From: Rhizobium vallis
Lineage (GTDB): Bacteria > Pseudomonadota > Alphaproteobacteria > Rhizobiales > Rhizobiaceae
Assembly: GCF_003985155.1 (NCBI RefSeq)
Contig: NZ_ML133690.1
Location: forward strand, 186,001-250,000
DNA: 64,000 nt
Direction: 5' to 3'
Position 1 is the stretch's first letter; every line of letters starts with the position of its first letter. Below are positions 35,297 through 44,592 of this stretch, piece by piece. The notes under the pieces were generated by a model. It saw nothing but the letters and a program-made list of their open reading frames with translations. It made no database searches and was not told the DNA's origin. The translations under genes and the position numbers were made by a program.

Positions 35297-35668
35297 CGAA
35301 TGAGGATGATCTGATGAGATGCTCTGACCGTTTTTACTTCGCCAACGCTAGTGCGGCCTTATGGTGTCGAGCGGTGGGCGGCAACCTCATGGCTTCTATC
35401 GAATGGGCCGCTCTGTGTCTCGTTGGTGCCATCTCTGGGTACGGGGAAGAACGAAACTACCGCGATAGCCAGGATCGCTTTCGGTAGCCGATCGGTCTTT
35501 CGGCACTACGCTCAGCGCCATGTTGCTTCGTTAATCCGTGCGGAATGATCAAAGGTCCGACCTTTTCCACAGATGCCCCGTTACGATGCCGATTGATGAT
35601 TGTCATCGATAAGTACAAGCGAGAAGCAACGGGTAATCAAATAAGTGGGTATGCCTTACTTCTGAGAC
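35297..35668. other. Intergenic region, 372 bases
   Basis: The gap lies between the hairpin after the hydrolase gene and the efflux MFS gene. A 65-codon open frame (35351-35548) has no recognisable motif or ribosome-binding site and I do not call it a gene. I see no palindrome of the 17-bp type here. Confidence 0.4.
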
Positions 35669-36886
35669 ATGACACATCAATCGACAATCTCTCCCGATAT
35701 CCATCCTGAAACGCGGGCTCGAGCTGCTGCCTGGGGTGCGGTTTTCGCCATGGCCTTGTGCGTCGCGGTCTTGATCGCATCAGAATTTATGCCCGTCAGT
35801 CTTCTCTCTCCGATCGCCAGCGATCTCGGGGTAACGGACGGTCGTGCTGGTCAGGCAATCTCCGTCTCAGGCATCTTCGCGGTTTTAACGAGTCTCTTTA
35901 TCTCGAACCTAACCCGGAAAATTGACCGACGCTTGGTATTGTTGTCCCTGTCGCTAATCCTGGTGATCTCGGGTTTGGTCGTCACCTTTGCACAGTTCTA
36001 CGCGGTCCTCATGATTGGCCGCGCCATGCTGGGCGTCGCCATCGGCGGCTTCTGGTCGATGTCCACAGCCATAATCATGCGATTGGTGCCGTCGGACTCG
36101 GTACCTAAAGCGTTGGCCACACTCAACGCTGGCAATGCCATCGCCGCCACGATCTCAGCGCCACTGGGAAGCATGCTCGGCAGCTATGTGGGATGGCGTG
36201 GGGCGTTCTTCGCCGTTGTTCCCCTCGCGCTGGTCTCTCTGGTTTGGCAATGGAGCAGCCTCCCATCGCTTCCAGCTCGTAAGCGGGAAGGGCCGCCACA
36301 CGTCATCCGGTTGCTCCGGCGCAAGCAGGTCGCGCTCGGCATGGCATCGATCACATTGCTGTTTGCTGGTCAGTTCTCGTTGTTCACCTATCTTCGGCCC
36401 TTTCTGGAAAAGGTGACCCTGGTTTCGGTGTCGACCCTTTCACTTCTTCTGCTGCTGATGGGATTGGCCGGCGTCGCCGGTACCTACATGATCAGCCGTT
36501 TGCTGCAGACACGATTGTATGGGATTCTGGTATCTGTTCCCATCGCCATGGCCGCCGTGGCGGTGGGCCTGGTCGCCTTCGGTACTTCAGTCCCTGTCAC
36601 AGCTATTCTTCTCGTCGGCTGGGGGCTTTTGGGAACTGCGGTCCCCGTCGGATGGGGAACGTGGCTTACTAGAGCCATGCCCGACGACGCAGAGGCTGGC
36701 GGGGGCCTTCAAGTTGCGACGATCCAGCTGGCCATCACATTTGGGGCTGCGCTGGGGGGAGTGCTGTTCGACGGCGCTGGGTGGCAAACAACCTTTTTGT
36801 TCGCTGCCGTTGCGCTCGCTGGTTCATCACTCTTCGCGGGTCTCGCATGGCGGGCCGCGAGAAAGCCAAAAGGAATCGTTCTGTGA
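35669..36886 (+). CDS. MFS efflux transporter (DHA1, NepI/AraJ-like)
   Basis: This 405-residue protein has about 12 membrane segments. The first helix carries ASEFMPVSLLSPIASDLG, like NepI and AraJ, exporters of purine ribonucleosides or sugars, and GRAMLGVAIGGFWSM is the antiporter motif of helix 5. It probably exports a small molecule with proton antiport. There is no good ribosome-binding site before the ATG. Its last codons overlap the start of a small cyclophilin-like gene (GTGA), so the two are translationally coupled. Confidence 0.8.
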   Translation: MTHQSTISPDIHPETRARAAAWGAVFAMALCVAVLIASEFMPVSLLSPIASDLGVTDGRAGQAISVSGIFAVLTSLFISNLTRKIDRRLVLLSLSLILVISGLVVTFAQFYAVLMIGRAMLGVAIGGFWSMSTAIIMRLVPSDSVPKALATLNAGNAIAATISAPLGSMLGSYVGWRGAFFAVVPLALVSLVWQWSSLPSLPARKREGPPHVIRLLRRKQVALGMASITLLFAGQFSLFTYLRPFLEKVTLVSVSTLSLLLLLMGLAGVAGTYMISRLLQTRLYGILVSVPIAMAAVAVGLVAFGTSVPVTAILLVGWGLLGTAVPVGWGTWLTRAMPDDAEAGGGLQVATIQLAITFGAALGGVLFDGAGWQTTFLFAAVALAGSSLFAGLAWRAARKPKGIVL

Positions 36887-37326
36887 TTACACGTCGTCGA
36901 AATTTTCTGGGAATGGGTGCCGCGATGATCGTACCTAGTGTTGGCTTTGGGCTGCAGGCCAATGGCCAGACGATGCCCGGTGTGCGTGTGAGGTTCGCTT
37001 TCGCGGATTCTGAAATGACGGCGACGTTGAACGACAGTCCCTCCGCCAGGGACTTTCTCACCATGTTGCCGTTGAACCTGACGATCGAGGACTATAGCCA
37101 TAATGAGAAGATTGTCAGGCTTCCGCGAAAGCTGAGCGAAGAGGGAAGCGGGCCATTTGACAACGAACGGCCCGGTGACCTTTGCTATTTCAAGCCGTGG
37201 GGAAATCTGGCGCTGTTCTACGGTGACTACAAATGGGACGGCCTAATCCGCCTCGGTCGGTTCGACGACGGATTCGATCCGCTGCTTATTCGGGGAAACT
37301 TCCCGATTCGTATCGAGAAAGTCTGA
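36883..37326 (+). CDS. Exported cyclophilin-like fold protein
   Basis: This 147-residue protein starts at a GTG (36883) that overlaps the MFS stop, with AAGGA eight bases upstream. It opens with a Tat-like signal (TRRRNFLGMGAAM) and continues as a cyclophilin-like domain: MTATLNDSPSARDFLTMLP, YSHNEKIVRLP, PGDLCYFKPWGNLALFYGD and GLIRLGRFDDGFD. These bacterial cyclophilin-like proteins are not proven proline isomerases. The longer frame from 36781 would run inside the MFS gene. Being coupled to an efflux pump it may act in the periplasm on the same compound. Confidence 0.75.
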   Translation: MITRRRNFLGMGAAMIVPSVGFGLQANGQTMPGVRVRFAFADSEMTATLNDSPSARDFLTMLPLNLTIEDYSHNEKIVRLPRKLSEEGSGPFDNERPGDLCYFKPWGNLALFYGDYKWDGLIRLGRFDDGFDPLLIRGNFPIRIEKV

Positions 37327-37347
37327 AACCTCCCGGGGCGGACTTCC

Positions 37348-40300
37348 TTAATTATCGTCATCAGGACCGAAGCGCTCTGTCATTGAGCCCGCTTGTTGTT
37401 CATAGTCTTTTGATAGCGATCGAACACAGGCAGCGAGCAGGAAGTAGCCTTCGAGCTCGGCGGACTCGGCCTGAACTCTGTACTTCTCGGAGAGCGCCTT
37501 TTCAGGCGCGCCGGTTGGGTCGACCCAATATGCGCCGCGAGCATTGTACAATCCAGTTCGATATCCCGATCGTAGCGGTTCGTAAGAACTCTCGTCCAGG
37601 GCCTCCGCAACTGCTCTATTCACCCAAAATCCGTCCGGGTCTTCAGGCGCATGTATGAGGACTGTTCCCAGTTTGGATAGTCCGATATCCAGATAGCCTT
37701 TTTCTTCGGCTTCCTCGAGGAATGCTTCGAACCATTTCCTAAAATCCGAAGCCGAGAAGCCATCCGCGACTTTCTGACCTGGCGGTGTTCGCCAGTGCAA
37801 CAACAACCGATGTGCCGCGGAAGCTGCGTGCCGCTCCTGCTCGGTTGGCTCTTTCGACGGCGCGCCCTTCGATCTGTAAATTCTGGCCAAGACGTCCAGG
37901 TAGAAATCTGGATCGTCTGCTAGCCGTTGCTCCAGAGTTTTTGCAAACGTCTCGCGCCCGAGTTGGACGAGAAGGTCAAGGTAAGCCCACTCGATTTTCT
38001 CGAGGTCCCTTTTGTTGGAATCATCGGCGATCTGAATGCGTTTGATCAAGGCTTCGACTGCGTAGCTGTCCATGCCAACCAATTTTTTTCCCGCCTTTGC
38101 GAGGGCCAAGAGGGCCCTGGTGGCGTCCTTTGTGTTCAGATCACCGAAACGCAGCATATATGCGTGAAGAGATTCTACCGCCCCATCTGGGCGGCTTTGC
38201 ATGAGCAGTTTCTTCACAGCGTAACGGAGGTCTCGCTTGCTTTCGATCAGGCCAATTCCGACTGTGGACCAGTACAAACCATCATCGCGACCCAAAAGGC
38301 TTTCGACCTCGGCCCACGTTGCGCGTGAAAACGGGAGGGCCGTGAGTAGCGTTGCTTTGGAATTCTTAGACCATTGGGGCAAACCTAGAGATTCAAGCCA
38401 TTCCTCTTTGCGGGTGGCAAAGCTCTGAGCTGCATAACCCATAAGCACGTCGCGGAGACTCTCAGTGTCACTCTGCGCCCACCGTTGTAGTTCCGTCACC
38501 GGAACCGTTGCACCCTCGAGTTTAGCCAGAGCTACACCGACCAAACGGGGTCTATCCACGGTCATAGCAAAAGACACCACCGCGGAGAGTCCGCCGATCT
38601 CCCAGATTTCCTGAACTGCCTCCTCCTGCAGGTTTTCGTTCTTTTGCTGCCGTTCCTGCCAGGTCATCTTTCTGTCGTACGACAGAGGGTCACTCGCACC
38701 AAATCGATCCTGATATCGGATGGAAGGGTCCTCTGGCTGCAGGCGAGACGCAAGCGCCTCGATCTCTGCGACGGATGAGCGCGGTATAGCCCAGTCAGCG
38801 CTAGCGAATGCGGTGTGTTTCTGCGCGGTGTCTTTCAATGCCACCCAGATTTTGTGGTTTCTACCGCTTTCCCGCAGAAGTCCGATGTTGTCGCCAATCA
38901 AGATGATCGCTTTAGTGAAAGCCGCCGGCGGCAAGTCCGGTAAATGCTCTGCCAAGTCAGCTAGGTACTCGGGTTTCGAAGCGGCCAAGCCAATAAGGCT
39001 CTCGGTGTATTTGGTTATCTCCTGAAAATAGTCCTCTCTCATGACCTGAGGTACTTCAACCGCCCCAAAATCTTGCCACTTCGGTCTGTGAGTACCCGAA
39101 GTCGTTTGCGTGACCCCGGGAAGAGCAGAAACATACACTGCCCACGCCGTCGCAGGGTGTTTGCGTCCCAAGGCGTTCAGTGCCGATGTCCTGATGGTCA
39201 CAGGTGCGGTGGTTTGAGGGTGCCAGGGCAGATATATGCTCTTGAGACTTTCCAATGGACGATTTGTCCATTGGCCGCCCGGGTCCAGCGCATCGAGATC
39301 ACCCAAAGCGAGAGTCACCCGCCCCAAAAACTCTGGTGACCAAGCTAGGCTCTCCAGTCCCCAAAGAAGACCCGTGGAAAACGTCCGTGCGAACGCTCCA
39401 CCCCGCTCTTGAGCGAACAGGCTTTTGAATGTGTCGCCCGTCTTGATCCAACCTGCGACAGAATCGAGGAAAGTTTCGGGCGCGGCCTCAGCCAGTACAG
39501 CAAGGTCGCGATCAATGCTGGCGACCCTAAGCCAACCGCCGCTCCGCAGGGTCTGTGCGACAACGATTTTCGGGATGCTCTGTACCGTGTCCTGACGGCA
39601 GCGAGTTAGAACCTGTGGGCGAGTGGTCATGAGGGCAAGCGTATCAGCGAGGGCAGAGCGAAGCTGCTTCGAGTACGCGTTCGCGGCCTGCTCAGTAGGC
39701 TCAGCTTCCGCAAATAGCGAGGGATCATCTTGTGACAGTGCTTGCGTCGCATGTTTTTGGACGATTTCGAGGTGCCTGTCGAAGATATGAGGCCCGCCAA
39801 TCTCCCAGCACTTTTCGCGGTCCTTGACGCTCCATATGCCACGTTTATATCGGAGTACGGTGCCAGGATTGTTGAGCTCAATACTGAGTCTGCTGGTTAG
39901 TTGTGCGTAGGTTTCGCCGACCAGTTCGCTGACATATTCTTGGTCCGCAGGCGAGGCATCATTCCACGTGCCAATCAACTGTGCGACGGCAATCAGGGGA
40001 TTGTCGGCGTCCATGCCTGCTGTCGTCGACGTCGGGGTTTGCGGGGGCAGCAGGTCTCGCGAGATGGTAACCGCGGCTCCTGTTTGGAAGGCCTCAACCA
40101 ATTCCATTGGGAGCGTTTCGACTTTAATGGTGCCTGCGCTCTGATTGATGTCGCGAACGGCTTCAATAAGCTGGGCCCAAGTACCTTCGGAGCCAGCACC
40201 GCCGAACTGAGAGATAATACAGGTGAGGAAGGCACGGTTGACGCCACCGGCGATGTCGAGGTCGTATTGAAGGACATGGAACGCCTTCAGGAATTTCCAT

Positions 40301-40887
40301 GCGGTTTCTTCGTCTACAACCACCCCGCCATTGGCCGCCTTCAGATGGTGAAGGACCGCTTTAAGTTTCGACTGCTTGTTCGCGCTGCTGAAATTGGATT
40401 GGTTGACCTTCTTGAAAAAATCGTCGGATGCCGGGGAAGTCCGCGCCCACTCAAGTACGGTTCGGAGTTCTAGGTCCGCGCCGCTCAGGGGGCCGGTAAT
40501 CAGGGCGAGGGCATCGAAGCCGTGGGCGAGGTTTTTTGAGAAATCCCGCCATGCCGCAGTGATCACCTCTGAGAAGGTACCGTTTCCGATAGTGAACGCG
40601 ATGTCGTGCTTGATTTGGGCGAGGAGGCGCGACTTTCTGCCAGAGCTCGTCTCGTGCGCCTCGACCACGACGTCGTCCGTCTCCACACCAAGATGCTTGG
40701 CTTGGAGATGGATAGCTTTGATCGGCCACGCGCGCGTGCATGGCGATACCCCGCCAGCCAACATCAGTACGGCGAAGGATGCCTGAACTCTGTTCTCGAA
40801 ATTGACACCGCCCCCTCCAGTCGAAAAGGGGTTCGACAGCTTTTTAACTTTGGGGGGCTTGGTAGGTGAATTCTTTTTTGACGGCAT
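37348..40887 (-). CDS. Giant putative defence protein: Cap4-like nuclease domain plus helical region
   Basis: This single frame encodes 1179 residues. The N-terminal ~230 residues look like a Cap4/PD-(D/E)XK nuclease domain: GGGGVNFENRVQ with Glu31, then TDDVVVE with Asp71/72, and LLAQIKHD giving the Gln91-Ile-Lys93 active-site pair, followed by AAWRDF and ITGPLSGADLE. The remaining ~950 residues are alpha-helical and include GLLWGLESLAWSPEFLGRVT and DPGGQWTNRPLESLKSIYLPW, a block I remember from large anti-phage-type proteins. I find no Walker A, so unlike Avs STAND proteins it appears to lack an ATPase. It stands alone between metabolic genes. No clear ribosome-binding site precedes the ATG. 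Function is inferred. Confidence 0.6.
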   Translation of the reverse strand: MPSKKNSPTKPPKVKKLSNPFSTGGGGVNFENRVQASFAVLMLAGGVSPCTRAWPIKAIHLQAKHLGVETDDVVVEAHETSSGRKSRLLAQIKHDIAFTIGNGTFSEVITAAWRDFSKNLAHGFDALALITGPLSGADLELRTVLEWARTSPASDDFFKKVNQSNFSSANKQSKLKAVLHHLKAANGGVVVDEETAWKFLKAFHVLQYDLDIAGGVNRAFLTCIISQFGGAGSEGTWAQLIEAVRDINQSAGTIKVETLPMELVEAFQTGAAVTISRDLLPPQTPTSTTAGMDADNPLIAVAQLIGTWNDASPADQEYVSELVGETYAQLTSRLSIELNNPGTVLRYKRGIWSVKDREKCWEIGGPHIFDRHLEIVQKHATQALSQDDPSLFAEAEPTEQAANAYSKQLRSALADTLALMTTRPQVLTRCRQDTVQSIPKIVVAQTLRSGGWLRVASIDRDLAVLAEAAPETFLDSVAGWIKTGDTFKSLFAQERGGAFARTFSTGLLWGLESLAWSPEFLGRVTLALGDLDALDPGGQWTNRPLESLKSIYLPWHPQTTAPVTIRTSALNALGRKHPATAWAVYVSALPGVTQTTSGTHRPKWQDFGAVEVPQVMREDYFQEITKYTESLIGLAASKPEYLADLAEHLPDLPPAAFTKAIILIGDNIGLLRESGRNHKIWVALKDTAQKHTAFASADWAIPRSSVAEIEALASRLQPEDPSIRYQDRFGASDPLSYDRKMTWQERQQKNENLQEEAVQEIWEIGGLSAVVSFAMTVDRPRLVGVALAKLEGATVPVTELQRWAQSDTESLRDVLMGYAAQSFATRKEEWLESLGLPQWSKNSKATLLTALPFSRATWAEVESLLGRDDGLYWSTVGIGLIESKRDLRYAVKKLLMQSRPDGAVESLHAYMLRFGDLNTKDATRALLALAKAGKKLVGMDSYAVEALIKRIQIADDSNKRDLEKIEWAYLDLLVQLGRETFAKTLEQRLADDPDFYLDVLARIYRSKGAPSKEPTEQERHAASAAHRLLLHWRTPPGQKVADGFSASDFRKWFEAFLEEAEEKGYLDIGLSKLGTVLIHAPEDPDGFWVNRAVAEALDESSYEPLRSGYRTGLYNARGAYWVDPTGAPEKALSEKYRVQAESAELEGYFLLAACVRSLSKDYEQQAGSMTERFGPDDDN

Positions 40888-40999
40888 GGGAACACTGCGA
40901 GAGACCTAAACAAGCCCCTGTGTACAATACTCCTGCGCGCAGCAGTCGGATGAAAATACAACTCAACAGTTTTTTGTTGACGGGTAGCAGTTGTTGACG

Positions 41000-41020
41000 C
41001 CTCAAGTGATTTCACTGAGG
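41000..41020. terminator. Hairpin downstream of the LysR gene
   Basis: CCTCAAGTGA and TCACTGAGG pair with one bulged base in the gap between the giant protein gene and the LysR stop at 41041. It may end LysR transcription. Evidence is weak. Confidence 0.3.
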
Positions 41021-41040
41021 TAATCAACTGCATCGGATTG

Positions 41041-41979
41041 CTATACCGGAAGCTCTTCAACCTCCCTATCCCTGCAAAGCTCCATGCCTACCTCGGTCAC
41101 GCACGCGACTAGGTCCTTCCGCGGCTGGTCCATGACGTACCCCTCGCGGAAAAACACCGCGATATCGCGATTAAGGGTCGGGTCGAAGAATGGCAACTCG
41201 TAGAGCCGTTGCTCTGCAACCTCCTCGCGGACGGCGTGTGCCGGCAGTAGAGCCAAGTGCTCTGTTTCGGCTACCAGTGATTTCAACAGTGATACCGATC
41301 CGCAAACGGTGATCTGGGGAAGGGGAGCGTCCATGGTTTGCATGATGTGATCCAGGACCGTGTGGGTCCTACGCGACGTCGGGCTGATCCACGGATATTT
41401 CACGAGATCGGCCCAGGTAAGCGTCTCCAGCTTCCGCAAGGGGTGATTTATCCCGGCTATCACGCGCAGGGTGTCACGGAACAGGACGCGCTGACGTAGG
41501 CCATCGAGCATATCGAAGACCTTGGTAAAGCCGATCACGAAGTCAAAATCGCGACGAAGAAGGCCCGTGAGGAGATCGACCTGAGCGTTTTCAACGACCT
41601 CGAGGTGTCCACCCTCGTGGGTTTCGCGCCATTTGCTGAGGGCCATAGGCACTATTTTGCTGGCAAGGCTGGGTAGGCTGCCAATGCGAATGGACTCGCT
41701 GCGGCAATCGTCCGCATTCAGGAGGTCTCGTTCGGCAAGCTGAATCTCTTCCCGTATAAGCCGTGCGTGACAGTAAAGGATGTCGCCCTTTCTCGTGGCG
41801 ACGATCCCCTTAGGTCCACGTTCGAGGAGCTGCATCCCAAGCTCGGCCTCCAGACGGTCCATCGACGTTGACAAGGCCGGCTGCGACACGCTCAACTGGC
41901 GTGCCGCACGGTTCAAACTTCCCTGTTCGATAACGGCGGCAAAATACAGAAGCTTTTTGGGATCGATCTCGAGCACCAT
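41041..41979 (-). CDS. LysR family transcriptional regulator
   Basis: This 312-residue regulator has a helix-turn-helix at about residues 20-38 (NRAARQLSVSQPALSTSMD) and LEAELGMQLLERGPKG beyond it, typical of the GbpR/CbbR-like group that often controls sugar and sugar-acid use. It lies just downstream of, and in the same direction as, the aldehyde dehydrogenase/hydroxyacid dehydrogenase genes (start 57 bases from the dehydrogenase stop), so it may be co-transcribed with them and control the 42-54 kb cluster. Confidence 0.84.
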   Translation of the reverse strand: MVLEIDPKKLLYFAAVIEQGSLNRAARQLSVSQPALSTSMDRLEAELGMQLLERGPKGIVATRKGDILYCHARLIREEIQLAERDLLNADDCRSESIRIGSLPSLASKIVPMALSKWRETHEGGHLEVVENAQVDLLTGLLRRDFDFVIGFTKVFDMLDGLRQRVLFRDTLRVIAGINHPLRKLETLTWADLVKYPWISPTSRRTHTVLDHIMQTMDAPLPQITVCGSVSLLKSLVAETEHLALLPAHAVREEVAEQRLYELPFFDPTLNRDIAVFFREGYVMDQPRKDLVACVTEVGMELCRDREVEELPV

Positions 41980-42035
41980 CGCTAGAACTCACCTCCATTC
42001 GTTCGCGGAGGAGTCTAAAGCTTTGAGCTTGAAAA

Positions 42036-43490
42036 TCAAACTTTTACCCGACGCTCCGCGATCGTTTTCGCGACGGTATAGCTGTGGTACATCTCTGTTC
42101 CACCCTCGCGTCCGATCCCGCTCTCTCGAACGCCCCCGAAGGGTGCGTCTCCACCCGGGCTGGTAAACACGTTAAGGGCTACCGATCCAACCTGAAGCTC
42201 CCGTGACAGATAGTCGGCGCGCTCCATGTCGTTGGTGAAGACAAAGGCTGCAAGCCCCATGCTGAGGCTGTTGCTGATCTTCAGTGCTTCCTCCATGGAG
42301 TCTACTGCCGTGCATGGAGCGATAGGACCAAAGGGCTCTTCGCTCATGACCCGGGCCTCCAGCGGAACGTCGGCCAGAACCGTGGGGGCGTAGAACCATC
42401 CGCGGTTGCCGACGCGCTTTCCGCCCGTCGCGACCCTTGCGCCGTGGTAAACAGCGTCCTCGACGAGGTCTGCCATCGCCGCCAACCGACGCCGATTGGC
42501 GAGCGGTCCCATCTGAACACCTTCGGTAAAGCCATCGCCCACTTTGAGCTTGCTGGCCTTTTCCGAAATGCTTGAAACGAAATCGTCGTAGCGCGAGCGA
42601 TGGATCAGGAAACGAGAGGGGGCAGAGCAAAACTGCCCAGCCATCCTGAACTTCCAGTTCACCGCAAGCTGGGCGATCTCGTCGACACTGGTGTTCTCAT
42701 CGATGAGGACAGGCGCGTGGCCTCCCAGCTCCATGAGGACCGGCTTCATGGTCTCGACCGCCAACCGTGTCAGATGCTTGCCCACATTGATCGAACCGGT
42801 GAGGGTGACAAGGCGGGTGATAGGCGAGAGGACGAGCGTTTTCGACACCTCGGCCGGATCGCCGAACACGACATTCAGCACGCCCTTTGGAAGGCCGGCG
42901 TCGAGGAAGCACTGGGCAAACAGACATGCTGTTGCCGGCGTCTCTTCTGCCGGCTTGAGGATGATCGAGCAGCCAGAGGCAAGAGACGCGCTGATCTTGC
43001 GGGACGGCGCGCTCATAGGAACGTTCCATGGCGTGAAGGCGGCGACAGGACCGACAGGTTCGCGAACCACAAACTGCTGGATCGGCGGATCGGTGGGGAC
43101 AATCCGACCGTAGAGGCGTCGGATTTCCTCGGAGTCCCAGTCGAGGAACGTCGCGGACCGCTCGATCTCAGCGAGGACCTCGGCGTAGGTGCGTCCAGAT
43201 TCGGCCGTGAAGATCGGAGCGATATCCTTCGCACGTTCGCGGACGAGTGCCGCAGCGCGTCGCATCACCGCTGCCCTCACTGTCGGAGGGGTCTTCCGCC
43301 ACGTCTCGAAGCCGCGAGCCGAGGATTCAAGTGCGTTCTGCAGGTCCTGTGCCGTCGCCTTGGGTACCTGACCAAGGATCGACTCGTCGCTGGGGTTTTC
43401 CACCTCGCAAAGCGGCTCGCGATCGTAAATCCATTCTCCATCGATCAAGAGGCCGATCTTGGGGTAGGTGAACTGATGCTTGTCGGTCAT
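42036..43490 (-). CDS. Aldehyde dehydrogenase, semialdehyde-dehydrogenase type
   Basis: This 484-residue aldehyde dehydrogenase has the pattern of succinate-semialdehyde and 2-oxoglutarate-semialdehyde dehydrogenases: ENPSDESILGQVPKAT, FTPWNVPMSAPSRKIS, MELGGHAPVLIDE with the catalytic Glu, and RMAGQFCSAPSRFL with the catalytic Cys. Such enzymes end oxidative pentose and sugar-acid routes. AAAGGA lies upstream of the ATG at 43490. It follows the 2-hydroxyacid dehydrogenase gene by 70 bases. The exact substrate is inferred from context only. Confidence 0.85.
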   Translation of the reverse strand: MTDKHQFTYPKIGLLIDGEWIYDREPLCEVENPSDESILGQVPKATAQDLQNALESSARGFETWRKTPPTVRAAVMRRAAALVRERAKDIAPIFTAESGRTYAEVLAEIERSATFLDWDSEEIRRLYGRIVPTDPPIQQFVVREPVGPVAAFTPWNVPMSAPSRKISASLASGCSIILKPAEETPATACLFAQCFLDAGLPKGVLNVVFGDPAEVSKTLVLSPITRLVTLTGSINVGKHLTRLAVETMKPVLMELGGHAPVLIDENTSVDEIAQLAVNWKFRMAGQFCSAPSRFLIHRSRYDDFVSSISEKASKLKVGDGFTEGVQMGPLANRRRLAAMADLVEDAVYHGARVATGGKRVGNRGWFYAPTVLADVPLEARVMSEEPFGPIAPCTAVDSMEEALKISNSLSMGLAAFVFTNDMERADYLSRELQVGSVALNVFTSPGGDAPFGGVRESGIGREGGTEMYHSYTVAKTIAERRVKV

Positions 43491-43560
43491 TTCGTTGGTC
43501 CTTTGGAAATCGACCACCATCGATTTCGCTTCTAATTGATGTGTCGGTTCAGTTCGCCGG

Positions 43561-44487
43561 TCAGGGCAGCGTCGCCAAAAAAGCTAGGACCTCGTCCTCG
43601 GCGATCCGGGCACCTCGAGAACGCTGACCCCAGGTCTGGCCGCCAATGTGCGGTGTCAGGATTACATTGGGAAGCGCCGCCAGCCGGGGAGGGACAGTCG
43701 GTTCCGTATCGAGAACATCGAGCGCTGCACCGGCGATCGTCTTGTTTTCCAGAGCGGCAATCAGTGCTTCTGTATCGACAAGGTTACCACGACCCACGTT
43801 TACGAGCCGCCCCTTTGGGCCGAGCGCTGCAAGTTCACGAGGTCCAATGATGTGCTTGAGATCGGCGGTGCCTGGAACTGCGAGGACAAGAACGTCACTC
43901 GCCTCTGCCAGTGCTTCCCATCCATCATAAAGGGACGCGCCGAGGCCCTCGTTCGATCCCCGCCGTAAGCCTGCAATCTTCATTTTGGAGGCAGCCGCTC
44001 GCGTGGCGATGGCTTGACCGATCCGCCCGCTCAGACCGCCGATCCCGATGGTCATGCCAACAGGGCTGTCCCCCACGTCAAATCTACCAGCCTGCCAGTC
44101 GCCGCCACGCGCAAAAGCGTCGGCGCGAACAAGATCGCGGCAAAGCATGATGGTCAACGTCATGGCGAGATCGGCGACATCGTCCGTCAACGCTTCTCCC
44201 ACACAGCGAACTCGGACGCCGCGCTTCTCAAGACCCGCGATGTCAATCTTGTCGCTGCCGGCTCCCTGCGAAACGACAAAACCCAGGTTAGGCAGCTTGT
44301 CAGCAAGGTCTAAACTGCAGCCTCTTGTGGCGCTGGTCATCAGAACCCGCACATGCGACCGGTCGATCTCCGATACCTCGGCGACGCCTTCGGGTCCGGC
44401 TATGATCCTGATCAGGTCCTCCTGATCGAGCTTGGGGTATGTCATGCCGGCGAGCGGTGGAAATGACAGGATGGATTTTACAGTCAT
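43561..44487 (-). CDS. D-isomer-specific 2-hydroxyacid dehydrogenase
   Basis: This 308-residue NAD(P)-dependent dehydrogenase has a Rossmann motif in a slightly unusual form (GIGGLSGRIGQ), then LVNVGRGNLVD with the Arg region, ALDVLDTEP with the Glu and LTPHIGGQT with the catalytic His. The family interconverts 2-oxo and D-2-hydroxy acids such as glyoxylate or hydroxypyruvate. Its upstream gap contains a 17-bp palindrome (44564-44580), so it probably starts its own transcription unit leading into the aldehyde dehydrogenase gene. The ribosome-binding site is weak. Confidence 0.82.
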   Translation of the reverse strand: MTVKSILSFPPLAGMTYPKLDQEDLIRIIAGPEGVAEVSEIDRSHVRVLMTSATRGCSLDLADKLPNLGFVVSQGAGSDKIDIAGLEKRGVRVRCVGEALTDDVADLAMTLTIMLCRDLVRADAFARGGDWQAGRFDVGDSPVGMTIGIGGLSGRIGQAIATRAAASKMKIAGLRRGSNEGLGASLYDGWEALAEASDVLVLAVPGTADLKHIIGPRELAALGPKGRLVNVGRGNLVDTEALIAALENKTIAGAALDVLDTEPTVPPRLAALPNVILTPHIGGQTWGQRSRGARIAEDEVLAFLATLP

Positions 44488-44563
44488 GGCAGCTTCGATT
44501 TGATTGAGTTGGCGTCAGGCTATCGACCGAAAGGGCGGGTTTCAACGCGCCCTTCGTCGGCCC

Positions 44564-44580
44564 TATAGCTTTATGTTATA
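44564..44580. promoter_or_regulatory. 17-bp palindromic operator, copy 5
   Basis: TATAGC-TTTAT-GTTATA lies 77 bases upstream of the 2-hydroxyacid dehydrogenase gene. Its reverse complement differs from copy 6 (46268-46284) at one position only. Confidence 0.55.
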
Positions 44581-44592
44581 CCACGGGCAGCA

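Noticed and set aside
35351..35548. 65-codon open frame between hydrolase and MFS genes
   Set aside because: No motif or ribosome-binding site. A decayed gene is possible but unsupported.
42600..43535. Plus-strand open frame of 311 codons
   Set aside because: Antisense to the aldehyde dehydrogenase at 42036-43490; low-complexity charged sequence with no motif.
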